Assembly (NCBI RefSeq): GCF_011078175.1
Contig: NZ_JAALCJ010000001.1
Coordinates: 1 to 64,000 of the forward strand
DNA from: Enterobacter cloacae
GTDB lineage: Bacteria > Pseudomonadota > Gammaproteobacteria > Enterobacterales > Enterobacteriaceae
Length of the DNA stretch: 64,000 nucleotides
Direction: 5' to 3'
The notes below the pieces were generated by a model that did no database searches, was not told where the DNA came from, and saw nothing but the letters and a program-made list of their open reading frames with translations. The translations under genes and the position numbers were made by a program. This document shows positions 8,658 to 17,368 of this stretch, one piece after another. Position 1 is the stretch's first letter. Each line of letters begins with the position of its first letter.

Positions 8658-10043
8658 ATGACTCAAGCACAACCTCAAAGAAGTACGTCAGATCTGGTGA
8701 AAGCCGCCGTATCTGGCTGGCTGGGCACCGCCCTGGAGTTTATGGACTTCCAGCTCTACTCCCTGGGTGCCGCGCTGGTGTTCCATGAAATTTTCTTCCC
8801 TGAACAATCCGCGGCCATGGCCCTGATCCTGGCGATGGGCACCTACGGCGCAGGTTACATCGCACGTATCGTCGGGGCGTTTATCTTCGGCAGAATGGGG
8901 GACAGCATTGGCCGTAAAAAGGTGCTGTTTATCACCATCACGATGATGGGGATCTGCACCACCTTAATCGGCGTATTGCCGACTTACGCGCAGATCGGGA
9001 TTTTCGCACCGGTGCTGCTGGTGACGTTGCGTATTATTCAGGGGCTGGGCGCGGGGGCGGAAATTTCCGGCGCCGGGACCATGCTGGCGGAGTACGCGCC
9101 GAAGGGCAAACGCGGCATCATCTCCTCGCTGGTGGCCATGGGAACCAACTGCGGGACGCTGAGTGCCACGGCGATCTGGGCCGTGATGTTCTTTGCCCTC
9201 GACCGTGAAGAACTTATTGCCTGGGGCTGGCGCGTGCCATTTCTCGCCAGCGTCGTAGTGATGATCTTCGCCATCTGGTTGCGTATGAACCTAAAAGAGA
9301 GCCCGGTGTTTGAGAAGGTTAACGACGCCGAAACCATCACACCGGTTGCCGCGCAGGATACCTCATTAGGGGCGATGTTTAAGAGCAAATCCTTCTGGCT
9401 GGCGACCGGCCTGCGCTTCGGTCAGGCGGGTAATTCTGGGTTGATCCAGACCTTCCTTGCCGGGTATCTGGTGCAGACGCTGTTATTTGATAAGGCAATC
9501 CCAACCGATGCGCTGATGATCAGTTCGATTCTGGGCTTCCTCTCCATCCCGCTGCTGGGCTGGCTGTCCGATAAAGTGGGGCGCCGTCTACCGTATATCA
9601 TCCTTAGCATTTCAGCCATTATTCTGGCTTACCCGATGCTGTCGATTATCGTCGATAAGAGTTACGCGCCGGGCGTGATTATGCTCTCTATCATCGTTAT
9701 TCATAACGTTGCGGTGCTCGGGCTGTTTGCGCTGGAAAATATCACCATGGCGGAGATGTTTGGTTCGCGGAACCGCTTTACCCGCATGGCGATTTCGAAA
9801 GAGGCGGGCGGTCTGGTGGCCGTAGGCTTTGGTCCAGTACTGGCGGGGATCTTCTGCAACATGACCGGGTCCTGGTGGCCGATTGTCGCAATGCTGGTGG
9901 CGTACTCGCTGATTGGGCTGGTCTCCGCTTTGCTGATGCCGGAAGTGCGCGACCGCGATCTGAGCCTGGTGGAAGATGCAGCTGAACCCCTGCGCCAGAG
10001 CGAAACCGCAGCGAAGCAGCGGAAATATGGAGCCCTGTCATGA
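8658..10043 (+). CDS. ydfJ: MFS transporter YdfJ, metabolite:H+ symporter type
   Basis: About 461 residues, 12 predicted membrane helices, with the MFS signature GRMGDSIGRKK in the loop between helices 2 and 3 and GWLSDKVGRR in the second half. The start is placed at ATG 8658 (MTQAQPQ) because the family begins shortly before SGWLGTALEFMDFQLY; an upstream ATG at 8622 overlaps the intercistronic hairpin. In E. coli K-12 the orthologue beside rspB is truncated, whereas this copy is intact. It probably imports the sugar acid used by rspA/rspB. It overlaps uxaC by 4 bases (ATGA). Confidence 0.85.
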   Translation: MTQAQPQRSTSDLVKAAVSGWLGTALEFMDFQLYSLGAALVFHEIFFPEQSAAMALILAMGTYGAGYIARIVGAFIFGRMGDSIGRKKVLFITITMMGICTTLIGVLPTYAQIGIFAPVLLVTLRIIQGLGAGAEISGAGTMLAEYAPKGKRGIISSLVAMGTNCGTLSATAIWAVMFFALDREELIAWGWRVPFLASVVVMIFAIWLRMNLKESPVFEKVNDAETITPVAAQDTSLGAMFKSKSFWLATGLRFGQAGNSGLIQTFLAGYLVQTLLFDKAIPTDALMISSILGFLSIPLLGWLSDKVGRRLPYIILSISAIILAYPMLSIIVDKSYAPGVIMLSIIVIHNVAVLGLFALENITMAEMFGSRNRFTRMAISKEAGGLVAVGFGPVLAGIFCNMTGSWWPIVAMLVAYSLIGLVSALLMPEVRDRDLSLVEDAAEPLRQSETAAKQRKYGALS

Positions 10044-11446
10044 GTTTTATTAACGATAACTTTATGATTGGCAATGCAAGAGGTGTTGAGCTCTATCGTA
10101 ACGTCGCGAAAGCGCTGCCAATTATTGATTATCACTGTCACCTGGACGCGAAAGATATCTTCGAGAATAAAAATCTCGATAATATCACCGAACTCTGGCT
10201 GGCTGGCGATCATTATAAATGGCGCGCCATGCGCGCCAACGGTATCTACGAAAAATACATTACGGGCGATGCCCCGGCGGAGGAAAAATTTGCGGCATGG
10301 GCTGAAACGGTGGAAGCGAGCTATGGAAATCCGCTCTATCACTGGACTCATTTAGAACTTCACCATTATTTTGACTGTGACGAACCGCTGGGCGGACATA
10401 ACTGGCGTGAAATCATGGCGCGCTGTAATCGGCTATTACAGCAGCCTGATTTTACGCCGCGGGAACTCATTAAACGATCCAGGGTAGAGGTTATTTGTAC
10501 GACGGATGGTCCGCTTGATGATTTACGCTACCATCAATTATTGCGTGATGACGCGACGTTCAACGTTAAGGTATTGCCTACCTTTCGTCCGGACGAAGTT
10601 TTTGCGCAAAACGCGGAACAATTTGCCGACTTTATCGATCGGTTAGGTGAGACAACAGGATCTGAAATCCAGACATTCAGCGATTTTGTTAAGGGAATGA
10701 GCCAACGTATTGCCTGGTTCCACGAGATGGGGTGCCGAATTTCCGATCACGGCCCCGTGGAGATCCATTTTCAGTCAGCAGATGAAAGTCAGATTGAATC
10801 CGTGTTTGCCCGAAAACGCCGGGGTGAAAATCTGGACGCCCGTAATAATGCAATTCTTGACAGCGCCATTTTTATTATGCTGGCGCATAATTACAGGCAG
10901 CATAACTGGGCAATGCAGATACACTTCGGGGCGATTCGCAATAATAATTCCCGCATGTACCGTACTTTGGGTAGTAATACTGGTTTTGACTCGCTGACCG
11001 ATCAGTTGAATCTTGCGGCCAATCTCAACCAACTCCTGGATGCAATGGCGCAGGCTGAAGCTTTGCCCAAAACCATTCTTTATAACCTCAACGCCAGCTA
11101 TAACGATATTGTCGCGACGACTATCGCTAATTTTCAGACTGCGGAACTGGGCGTCAAATCGCCGATACAGTTTGGCTCCGGATGGTGGTTTAACGACACT
11201 CAACGCGGGATGGAAAACCAGCTACATAGCCTTGCGGATCAGGGGCTGTTAATGAATTTTGTCGGTATGTTGACCGATTCCCGAAGTCTGGTTTCGTATA
11301 CCCGCCACGATTATTTCCGTCGCATTTTGTGCAATATGATTGGTGGCTGGGTGGAGCGTGGTGAAGTTCCGGATAATAACGCCATCCTAACGAAGATGGT
11401 TAAAAATATTTGCCATGATAATGCTGAAAACTATTTCAGATTTTAA
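10040..11446 (+). CDS. uxaC: Uronate isomerase (UxaC family paralogue)
   Basis: 468 residues, the usual length for uronate isomerase, an amidohydrolase-fold enzyme converting D-glucuronate to D-fructuronate (and galacturonate to tagaturonate). The metal motif HCH is at residues 32-34 (IIDYHCHLDAKDI). The gene overlaps ydfJ by 4 bases, so it is coupled to it. It is more AT-rich than rspA/rspB, and no uxaC lies here in E. coli, so it is probably an acquired paralogue and not the housekeeping uxaC of the uxaCA operon. It would feed fructuronate to the YdfI-type reductase downstream. Confidence 0.85.
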   Translation: MSFINDNFMIGNARGVELYRNVAKALPIIDYHCHLDAKDIFENKNLDNITELWLAGDHYKWRAMRANGIYEKYITGDAPAEEKFAAWAETVEASYGNPLYHWTHLELHHYFDCDEPLGGHNWREIMARCNRLLQQPDFTPRELIKRSRVEVICTTDGPLDDLRYHQLLRDDATFNVKVLPTFRPDEVFAQNAEQFADFIDRLGETTGSEIQTFSDFVKGMSQRIAWFHEMGCRISDHGPVEIHFQSADESQIESVFARKRRGENLDARNNAILDSAIFIMLAHNYRQHNWAMQIHFGAIRNNNSRMYRTLGSNTGFDSLTDQLNLAANLNQLLDAMAQAEALPKTILYNLNASYNDIVATTIANFQTAELGVKSPIQFGSGWWFNDTQRGMENQLHSLADQGLLMNFVGMLTDSRSLVSYTRHDYFRRILCNMIGGWVERGEVPDNNAILTKMVKNICHDNAENYFRF

Positions 11447-11473
11447 ATTCTACTCACTGAGTGGGGATGGAAC

Positions 11474-13012
11474 ATGTCTCGTACTGCGAAAAAAATCACC
11501 ATTCCGGTTAGTATCGGCTATGGACTAACGGATATTATGGGCGGCGGTGCCTTTACCGTTATCGGCGCCTGGTTATTATTCTTCTATACGACATTTGTTG
11601 GGTTGTCACCGGTTGAAGCGGCGTCTATTGTTGCCATTGCGCGCATTGTCGATGCTATTGTTAGTTTGTTTATGGGGAGTTTCACCGATCATTTTTACAA
11701 AAACTATTTTGGTAAAAAATTTGGTCGCCGGCGTTTCTTTTTGCTGATCGGTGCACCGTTGATGCTGGTCTATGCATTGCTGTGGCTTGATGGCATGACA
11801 TACGGTTTTTATCTCGCCGTCTATCTGGCATTTGAAATTATTGCTGCAATGGTACTGATCCCCTGGGAAACGTTACCGTCAGAAATGACAAAAGACTTTA
11901 ACCAGCGGACCAAACTCTCAACCTGCCGTATGTTTCTTTCAGCGTCGGGAACGTTTCTGGCGACATTTATTCCCGGATTGCTGATAGGCTATTTCGGGGA
12001 AAATAGCGCCCATGCCTATCTCATCAACGGCGTTATTTTTGCCGTACTGTTTATGGTATGTGTATTCATCTCGTGGAAGGTGACCTGGGAACGCGAGTTG
12101 ACGCCCGAAATGCTCTCCGGGCTAGAACAAAGCACACGCCCACAAACAGCAGGGGAGAAGCTGGCTGCCTTCGGACGACTTTTTAAGGAGTATGGTTCCA
12201 CCCTGAAAATCCGGGCCTTCAGGAAACATCTCGCCATCTATCTGCTGTCGTTTACCGGCAAAGATGTCTACAACACGGTATTTGTATTTTTCTGCGTCTA
12301 CTGTCTGAATGTCTCTTCCTCGCTGGCAGGCACGCTGCTGTCGATGAGTATTGTGGGGCTGCCCGTCACGTTAATTGCGGGTGTAGGGATCATCAAATAT
12401 GGGCCTTCAAAGCTGTATGTATTTGCCTATTCACTGATGTTGCTCTGTCTGGGGGGCTTCTTTGCCGTGTACCAGATCCCCGCGCTGAACACCGTCGCGA
12501 CGCTGGTCATTCTGGCCGGGGTATATCAGGTGGGGCGCTGCGTACTTGAGTTTACACCGTGGAACGTGTTCCCGTTCATTCCAGATATTGATGAAATGGT
12601 CAGCCGTCAGCGCCGTGAGGGACTGTTTGCCGCGGTCATGACATTTTCCCGGAAAACCACGGTCGCTATTGCCACCTTTATTGTGGGTCTCCTGTTACAA
12701 AGCGGCGGATTTGTAAAAGGGAGCCAGACGCAGCCAACCGAAGCCATCCACACCATCGCAATGCTTATGTTCATCGGCACTGCTGCCTTGCTTATTCTGG
12801 CCCTGTGGCAGGCTCTGACATTCAACCTGAACAAACGTACGCACAAAATCTTTGTGGATGAGCTGGATCGCCTGAAAGCCAACGGCTCTCCCCAACGCGT
12901 ATCCGCCGAAGCGCGCCGGGTCGTGGAAGATTTAACAGGCTATTCCTACGACAGGTTGTGGCGTGAGCCGACGGTTCGGTCCGGGGAACAGACGGTGCGC
13001 ACCCCAGTATGA
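11474..13012 (+). CDS. GPH-family sugar/glucuronide:cation symporter
   Basis: 512 residues with 12 predicted membrane helices and the glycoside-pentoside-hexuronide family layout: an N-terminal YGLTDIMGGGAF helix, FTDHFYKNYFGKKFGRRRF between helices 2 and 3, and a long hydrophilic C-terminal tail of about 60 residues. Oligogalacturonide and glucuronide carriers belong to this family. Placement directly after uxaC (27 bases) suggests a uronide or oligo-uronide substrate. The first two thirds share the lower GC of uxaC, so the two probably arrived together. Exact substrate unknown. Confidence 0.75.
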   Translation: MSRTAKKITIPVSIGYGLTDIMGGGAFTVIGAWLLFFYTTFVGLSPVEAASIVAIARIVDAIVSLFMGSFTDHFYKNYFGKKFGRRRFFLLIGAPLMLVYALLWLDGMTYGFYLAVYLAFEIIAAMVLIPWETLPSEMTKDFNQRTKLSTCRMFLSASGTFLATFIPGLLIGYFGENSAHAYLINGVIFAVLFMVCVFISWKVTWERELTPEMLSGLEQSTRPQTAGEKLAAFGRLFKEYGSTLKIRAFRKHLAIYLLSFTGKDVYNTVFVFFCVYCLNVSSSLAGTLLSMSIVGLPVTLIAGVGIIKYGPSKLYVFAYSLMLLCLGGFFAVYQIPALNTVATLVILAGVYQVGRCVLEFTPWNVFPFIPDIDEMVSRQRREGLFAAVMTFSRKTTVAIATFIVGLLLQSGGFVKGSQTQPTEAIHTIAMLMFIGTAALLILALWQALTFNLNKRTHKIFVDELDRLKANGSPQRVSAEARRVVEDLTGYSYDRLWREPTVRSGEQTVRTPV

Positions 13013-13157
13013 TCTGGTTTATATCTTTTGCCAGATGTCACACAACTTGATTTTTATATCACACCACTTGGCCGAAAGTTAATGTAAATCAATGTTCATG
13101 GCAGCATAAGCAGTATTGTGAACGGCAGGATAAAGCAATGACACTGCCATTCTAGTT

Positions 13158-13201
13158 GGTTTAGTCAACCGGCGCAGCCGCACTGTCACCAGAGCGGCTG
13201 C
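13158..13201. promoter_or_regulatory. Inverted repeat and stem-loop upstream of ydfI
   Basis: Two structures lie in the 223-base gap before ydfI. GGTT-N5-AACC at 13158-13170 has the half-site spacing of a GntR-type operator. A perfect 8-bp stem GCAGCCGC / GCGGCTGC lies at 13174-13181 and 13194-13201 and is not followed by a T run. They suggest ydfI has its own regulated promoter rather than only readthrough from the transporter gene. Function is inferred only from position. Confidence 0.3.
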
Positions 13202-13235
13202 GGATCTCAGCGTTCATAATTAACGAGTCTCAATC

Positions 13236-14699
13236 ATGGAAAACCGTTTATTACAGGCGAAGGCAACGCGTCCTCAGTACGATCGCGACAGCCTCAAGGC
13301 ACGCATTGTTCATTTAGGATTTGGCGCGTTTCACCGTGCGCACCAGGCGGTGTACACCGATATACTCGCCGCAGAACAGGGCAGCGACTGGGGTTACTGC
13401 GAAGTTAATCTGATTGGCGGCGAACAGCAGATCGCCGATTTGAAGGCACAGGATAACCTTTATACCGTGGCAGAGATGTCTGCCGATGCCTGGACGGCGC
13501 GCGTGGTCGGCGTCGTCAAAAAAGCGCTGCATGCGCAGGTCGACGGCCTTGAAACAGTGCTGGCGGCGCTGTGCGAACCGCAGGTCGCCATTGTTTCCCT
13601 GACCATCACCGAGAAAGGGTATTGCCACTCCCCGGCAACCGGACAACTGATGTTCGATCATCCGTTAATCGTTGCCGACCTGCAAAACCCCCATCAGCCG
13701 AAATCTGCACCGGGCGTGGTGGTTGAAGCGCTGGCGCGCCGTAGAGCGGCGGGGCTACCGGGATTCAGCGTCATGTCATGCGATAACATGCCGGAGAACG
13801 GCCACGTGATGCGCAATGTCACCTGTGCCTACGCGCGCGCAGTTGACGGAGAACTGGCGGACTGGATCGAAGCGAACGTCACCTTTCCGTCAACCATGGT
13901 AGATCGAATTGTCCCCGCCGTTACGGCTGATACGCTGAATAAAATCGAACAGCTGACTGGCGTACGTGACCCGGCAGGCGTGGCCTGCGAGCCGTTCCGC
14001 CAGTGGGTGGTGGAAGACAACTTTGTTGCCGGACGTCCGCTGTGGGAAGAGGCGGGTGCGGAACTGGTTGCCGATGTCATTCCGTTTGAAGAGATGAAGC
14101 TGCGCATGCTTAACGGCAGCCACTCCTTCCTGGCGTACCTCGGCTACCTGGCCGGTTATCAGCACATTAACGACTGTATGGAAGATGAACATTACCGCGC
14201 AGCCGCATATGCGCTGATGCTGAAAGAGCAGGCGCCGACGCTGAAAGTTAAGGGTGTGGATTTAGGTCACTATGCTGACCAGCTGATCGCGCGCTACAGC
14301 AATCCGGCACTGCGTCACCGCACCTGGCAAATTGCCATGGACGGCAGCCAGAAATTGCCGCAGCGTATGCTCGATTCCGTGCGCTGGCACCTTGTCCACC
14401 AGAAACCTTTCCCGCTGCTGGCTCTGGGGGTGGCAGGCTGGATGCGCTATGTCGGCGGTGTGGATGAGCAGGGTAACGCGATTGAGGTGAGCGATCCGCA
14501 GCTGGCGGTGATTCAGGCGGCGGTAAACGGTAGCGCTGAAGGCGAAAGCCGCGTTAGCGCGCTGTTGGGCATTGAGGCTATTTTCGGTAACGAGCTGCCG
14601 AAGGACGCAGTGTTTGTTGATGCCGTCATGAAGGCCTATCAAACGTTGCTGCAAAAAGGCGCGAAGGCCACGGTTGCTGAGTACGCCTCCCGGCTTTAA
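13236..14699 (+). CDS. ydfI: Mannitol dehydrogenase-family oxidoreductase YdfI (fructuronate/mannonate type)
   Basis: 487 residues, full length for the polyol-specific long-chain dehydrogenase family that includes UxuB and UxaB. The NAD-binding N-terminus reads [17 protein letters not shown]; family motifs include [10 protein letters not shown] near 128-137, SCDNMPENG near 180, and [13 protein letters not shown] with the catalytic-type Lys. It should interconvert D-fructuronate and D-mannonate with NAD(H). Together with the uxaC-like isomerase and RspA it completes glucuronate to 2-keto-3-deoxygluconate. A strong hairpin follows the stop codon. Confidence 0.87.
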   Translation: MENRLLQAKATRPQYDRDSLKARIVHLGFGAFHRAHQAVYTDILAAEQGSDWGYCEVNLIGGEQQIADLKAQDNLYTVAEMSADAWTARVVGVVKKALHAQVDGLETVLAALCEPQVAIVSLTITEKGYCHSPATGQLMFDHPLIVADLQNPHQPKSAPGVVVEALARRRAAGLPGFSVMSCDNMPENGHVMRNVTCAYARAVDGELADWIEANVTFPSTMVDRIVPAVTADTLNKIEQLTGVRDPAGVACEPFRQWVVEDNFVAGRPLWEEAGAELVADVIPFEEMKLRMLNGSHSFLAYLGYLAGYQHINDCMEDEHYRAAAYALMLKEQAPTLKVKGVDLGHYADQLIARYSNPALRHRTWQIAMDGSQKLPQRMLDSVRWHLVHQKPFPLLALGVAGWMRYVGGVDEQGNAIEVSDPQLAVIQAAVNGSAEGESRVSALLGIEAIFGNELPKDAVFVDAVMKAYQTLLQKGAKATVAEYASRL

Positions 14700-14705
14700 C
14701 GCGAT

Positions 14706-14733
14706 GACATGCCGCCGTCCGCGGCGGCATGTC
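14706..14733. terminator. Hairpin between ydfI and ydfZ
   Basis: Perfect 12-bp stem GACATGCCGCCG / CGGCGGCATGTC with a 4-base loop, between the convergent ydfI and ydfZ. No T run on either strand, but position and stability suggest a two-way terminator or 3'-end block. Confidence 0.55.
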
Positions 14734-14743
14734 GGGGCGCAGC

Positions 14744-14947
14744 TTAGTGCATCCCCAGGCGAATCAGCTCGATCGGTTCGAACTTACCTTCGCATCCTTC
14801 CACTTCCACCGTTTTACCACGACGCACCTGCTCGGCATTAAGCCCGTCGCTGTGGATCGCTTTAATCACGCCGAACTGGCCTGTACCGCTAATCATGACG
14901 CGGCTACCAGTGGTGATTGCATTTCGGTTACGGTCGTATGTCATCAT
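14744..14947 (-). CDS. ydfZ: YdfZ family small protein
   Basis: 67 residues matching E. coli YdfZ ([20 protein letters not shown] at the start, [19 protein letters not shown] near the end). E. coli YdfZ is a small protein reported to bind selenium; its single Cys in VEGCEGK is conserved here. It is soluble, with no signal. In E. coli it is strongly induced without oxygen by FNR, and a good FNR box lies 96-109 bases upstream of this copy. Confidence 0.85.
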   Translation of the reverse strand: MMTYDRNRNAITTGSRVMISGTGQFGVIKAIHSDGLNAEQVRRGKTVEVEGCEGKFEPIELIRLGMH

Positions 14948-15042
14948 GGTATTTTCTCCTCTCGCACTTATCCGTTACGGCGCTAATTCAACCGCTGCCG
15001 TTCACGGGGCATTATTAATACGCCTCTCTTTAACGAAATTAT

Positions 15043-15056
15043 TTGTTTTTGATCAA
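15043..15056. promoter_or_regulatory. FNR box between ydfZ and the usp gene
   Basis: TTGTT-tttg-ATCAA matches the FNR consensus TTGAT-N4-ATCAA at 9 of 10 defined positions. It lies in the divergent region between ydfZ (start 14947, minus) and the universal stress gene (start 15235, plus). From this spot it could serve ydfZ at a class II distance; control of the usp gene too is possible but further away. Confidence 0.6.
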
Positions 15057-15234
15057 GCTCACACTTTTTTCTTATTTCATGATGGCGTTGACGATTCAGG
15101 ACACCACTTTACGAAGCGGACAATTGTTTTCGTTAATTGATAGTTTACTGGGGTGAGCGTTTAGGCTTTGTTTATCTTTGCAATGCCATTCTGGGAGCAG
15201 GAAATAACCCTTCATCGGAATAGGAGTCAGGCTT

Positions 15235-15666
15235 ATGTATAAGAAAATTTTGATGCCTGTTGACGTGTTTGAAATGGATTTAAGCGATAAAGCGGTACGT
15301 CACGCGGTCAATCTCGCGAAAGCGGAAGGCGCGACGATCACCCTGGTCAACATTCTCCCTAACAGCAGCCGTTCGTTACTGCGGGGGTTCAATGCCGATA
15401 TTAAGAAGTTCGAAGAGTATATGACCGCCGAGTCTGATAAGAAGATGAAGGCGCTGAAACGGCTCTTTGATATGTCCCCGGACAATATTGACTGTGAAGT
15501 TCGCTTCGGCAACGTACGCGATGAAATCATCAAGCTCAGCAAAGAGGGGAAATATGATGTCATTGTTATCGGATCAAAAAATCCGAGCATTACAACCCAT
15601 CTGCTGGGTTCAAATGCTGAAACTATTCTGCGCTACGCCACTATTCCGGTATTAGTGGTCCGCTAA
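15235..15666 (+). CDS. Universal stress protein, UspF-like
   Basis: 143-residue single-domain universal stress protein. The ATP-binding signature is present near the C-terminus: VIVIGSKNPSITTHLLGSNAE (G-x2-G-x9-G-[ST] type, here GSKN...LLGSNA) followed by TIPVLVVR. It most resembles the UspF/UspG group, which binds ATP and is tied to adhesion and stress resistance in E. coli. It has its own promoter region and ends in a terminator shared with rspR. Since two close paralogues exist in the family, no symbol is assigned. Confidence 0.82.
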   Translation: MYKKILMPVDVFEMDLSDKAVRHAVNLAKAEGATITLVNILPNSSRSLLRGFNADIKKFEEYMTAESDKKMKALKRLFDMSPDNIDCEVRFGNVRDEIIKLSKEGKYDVIVIGSKNPSITTHLLGSNAETILRYATIPVLVVR

Positions 15667-15672
15667 TTACTT

Positions 15673-15705
15673 CGCCGCAACCGAAAGGGGGCGGCGAGGT
15701 TTTAT
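15673..15705 (+). terminator. Terminator after the usp gene
   Basis: Stem CGCCGC / GCGGCG followed by AGGTTTTATT, a usual rho-independent form on the plus strand. It partly overlaps the 3' end of convergent rspR (stop at 15702). Confidence 0.6.
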
Positions 15706-16388
15706 TCTTCGCTGAACCACTCGCTGTTTTCCTGACGAATTAACTGAACAGACTCGCTAATTTCCTGAAGGTGAAGCGTCATCGCTTTATCTACGGCTTC
15801 CACGTCGCGTTTTTCCAGCGCGCTGAAAATATCATGATGTTGTCGCAGCAACATCTCTGGCGGAGAAACATGGTCAAGACTCATGTAACGTACCCGGTCG
15901 ATGGTAGCTTTGATGTTTTCGACGGTATCCCACGCGAGCTGGCACTCGGCGATCTGCGCCAGTTTCTGGTGGAACTCGTCGTCCAGCTGGAAAAAGTCGT
16001 TTAACTGCTTGCGGTCGATGGCGATTCGTTGCTGATGCAGGTTTTGCTCCAGCAGGTAGCACTGGTTATCGTTGATGAGCGACGCGGCGCGACGCACCAC
16101 GGCGCACTCGATGGCCTGGCGAACAAAACAGCCGTTCCGTACCTGCGAAAGCGAAATTTTATTTACATAGCTGCCGCGCTGAGGGCGGATCTGAATAAGG
16201 CCGTTTTCTGCAAGCTTAATAAACGCCTCACGTACGGGCTGACGGGAAACGTCAAAACGTACCGAAACCTCTTTTTCTGAGAGTGGCGTTCCCGGAGGGA
16301 TCAGACAGTGAACGATATCACGGCGTAAAATGCGATAAATTTGCTGATTAACAGGCTGGGTTGGATTAAGTTGCGATTCAGGGGCCAT
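15702..16388 (-). CDS. rspR: GntR-family (FadR-type) regulator RspR
   Basis: 228 residues: an N-terminal winged helix-turn-helix (about 15-78; [18 protein letters not shown] is the recognition-helix region) and an all-helical FCD ligand domain (about 85-215) with metal-binding His residues (DDEFHQKL and RQHHDIF). In E. coli RspR (YdfH) represses rspAB. Here it sits about 10 kb from rspA, on the far side of ydfI, ydfZ and the usp gene. A 9-mer shared between its own promoter and that of rspA is the candidate operator. Confidence 0.9.
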   Translation of the reverse strand: MAPESQLNPTQPVNQQIYRILRRDIVHCLIPPGTPLSEKEVSVRFDVSRQPVREAFIKLAENGLIQIRPQRGSYVNKISLSQVRNGCFVRQAIECAVVRRAASLINDNQCYLLEQNLHQQRIAIDRKQLNDFFQLDDEFHQKLAQIAECQLAWDTVENIKATIDRVRYMSLDHVSPPEMLLRQHHDIFSALEKRDVEAVDKAMTLHLQEISESVQLIRQENSEWFSEE

Positions 16389-16421
16389 GGGTTGTGATTT
16401 CTCAGAGAGTTAACCTGAATA

Positions 16422-16430
16422 TACTACCAT
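16422..16430. promoter_or_regulatory. Candidate RspR operator upstream of rspR
   Basis: TACTACCAT, the exact reverse complement of ATGGTAGTA in the rspA promoter, 34 bases before the rspR start codon. This fits autoregulation by RspR. Confidence 0.4.
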
Positions 16431-16478
16431 TCTTTTCCCTGCCATCACATACCCGGCCCGCAGGCCGGGTGGGGTATA

Positions 16479-17225
16479 TTAACCGCGATGCACGCTGAGT
16501 CCGGCATAGGTCTGGCTGACCGGCATCATCTCAACCGTGTTGATGTTGACATGCTTCGGCAAGGTCGCGACCCACCAGACGGTTTCGGTGATATCTTCCG
16601 GCGTCAACGCATTCGCATTTTCATAGGTTTTATCCGCTTTCGCGTCATCGCCTTTGAACCGCACGTTAGAGAACTCCGTTCCGCCTACGAGACCCGGCTC
16701 AACGTCGGTCACGCGGATCGCCGTTCCGTGCAGATCGGTGCGCAGGTTAAGGCTGAACTGACGGACAAAGGCTTTGGTTGCGCCGTACACGTTGCCGCCC
16801 GCGTAAGGCCAGCTTCCGGCGGTGGAACCGATATTGATGATATGACCACGGTTACGTTCAACCATACCCGGCAGCACGGCGCGGGTCATGTACACCAGCC
16901 CTTTGTTGTTGGTGTCGATCATGTTTTCCCAGTCTTCCACGCTGGCTTTGTGGGCAGGCTCCATACCCAGTGCCAGACCGGCGTTATTGACCAGCACGTC
17001 GATTTCACGCCATTCGGCAGGCAGATTGGTAATCATCTCTTCAATGGCGGCGCGGTTGCGCACGTCCAGCTGTGCGGTCAGGATGTTGTCACCCAGTTCA
17101 TCTTTAAGCTCTTGTAAACGCTCCTGACGACGCCCCGTTGCAATCACTTTGTGTCCGTTGGCGATGAAGCGACGCGTAATGCTTTCACCAAAACCCGCAG
17201 TCGCCCCGGTAACTAAAATAATCAT
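16479..17225 (-). CDS. ydfG: NADP-dependent 3-hydroxy acid dehydrogenase YdfG
   Basis: Short-chain dehydrogenase of 248 residues when started at ATG 17225 (MIILVTGATAGFGE), the length of E. coli YdfG; a possible ATG five codons earlier is not favoured. The nucleotide-binding TGATAGFG motif is at 6-13 and the catalytic triad is Ser134, Tyr147, Lys151. YdfG oxidises L-allo-threonine, serine and 3-hydroxy acids and reduces malonic semialdehyde. It is divergent from dcp, as in E. coli. A hairpin with an ACCCGGCC stem follows its stop. Confidence 0.93.
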   Translation of the reverse strand: MIILVTGATAGFGESITRRFIANGHKVIATGRRQERLQELKDELGDNILTAQLDVRNRAAIEEMITNLPAEWREIDVLVNNAGLALGMEPAHKASVEDWENMIDTNNKGLVYMTRAVLPGMVERNRGHIINIGSTAGSWPYAGGNVYGATKAFVRQFSLNLRTDLHGTAIRVTDVEPGLVGGTEFSNVRFKGDDAKADKTYENANALTPEDITETVWWVATLPKHVNINTVEMMPVSQTYAGLSVHRG

Positions 17226-17368
17226 CTCACTGTTCCTCAACGCTTTTTGTGTTGTACTAACATAGCACGCTCTCCGGCACGTCGTTAAGGCAACATTTGT
17301 ATGACGCCATTGCAGGCCAGCGCAGGCTGGCCTACTCTGGGGAGAAATACCGTGCTCAGGAGTAAACG

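Noticed and set aside
15043-15056. CRP site between ydfZ and the usp gene
   Set aside because: Sequence lacks TGTGA-N6-TCACA; it fits FNR far better.
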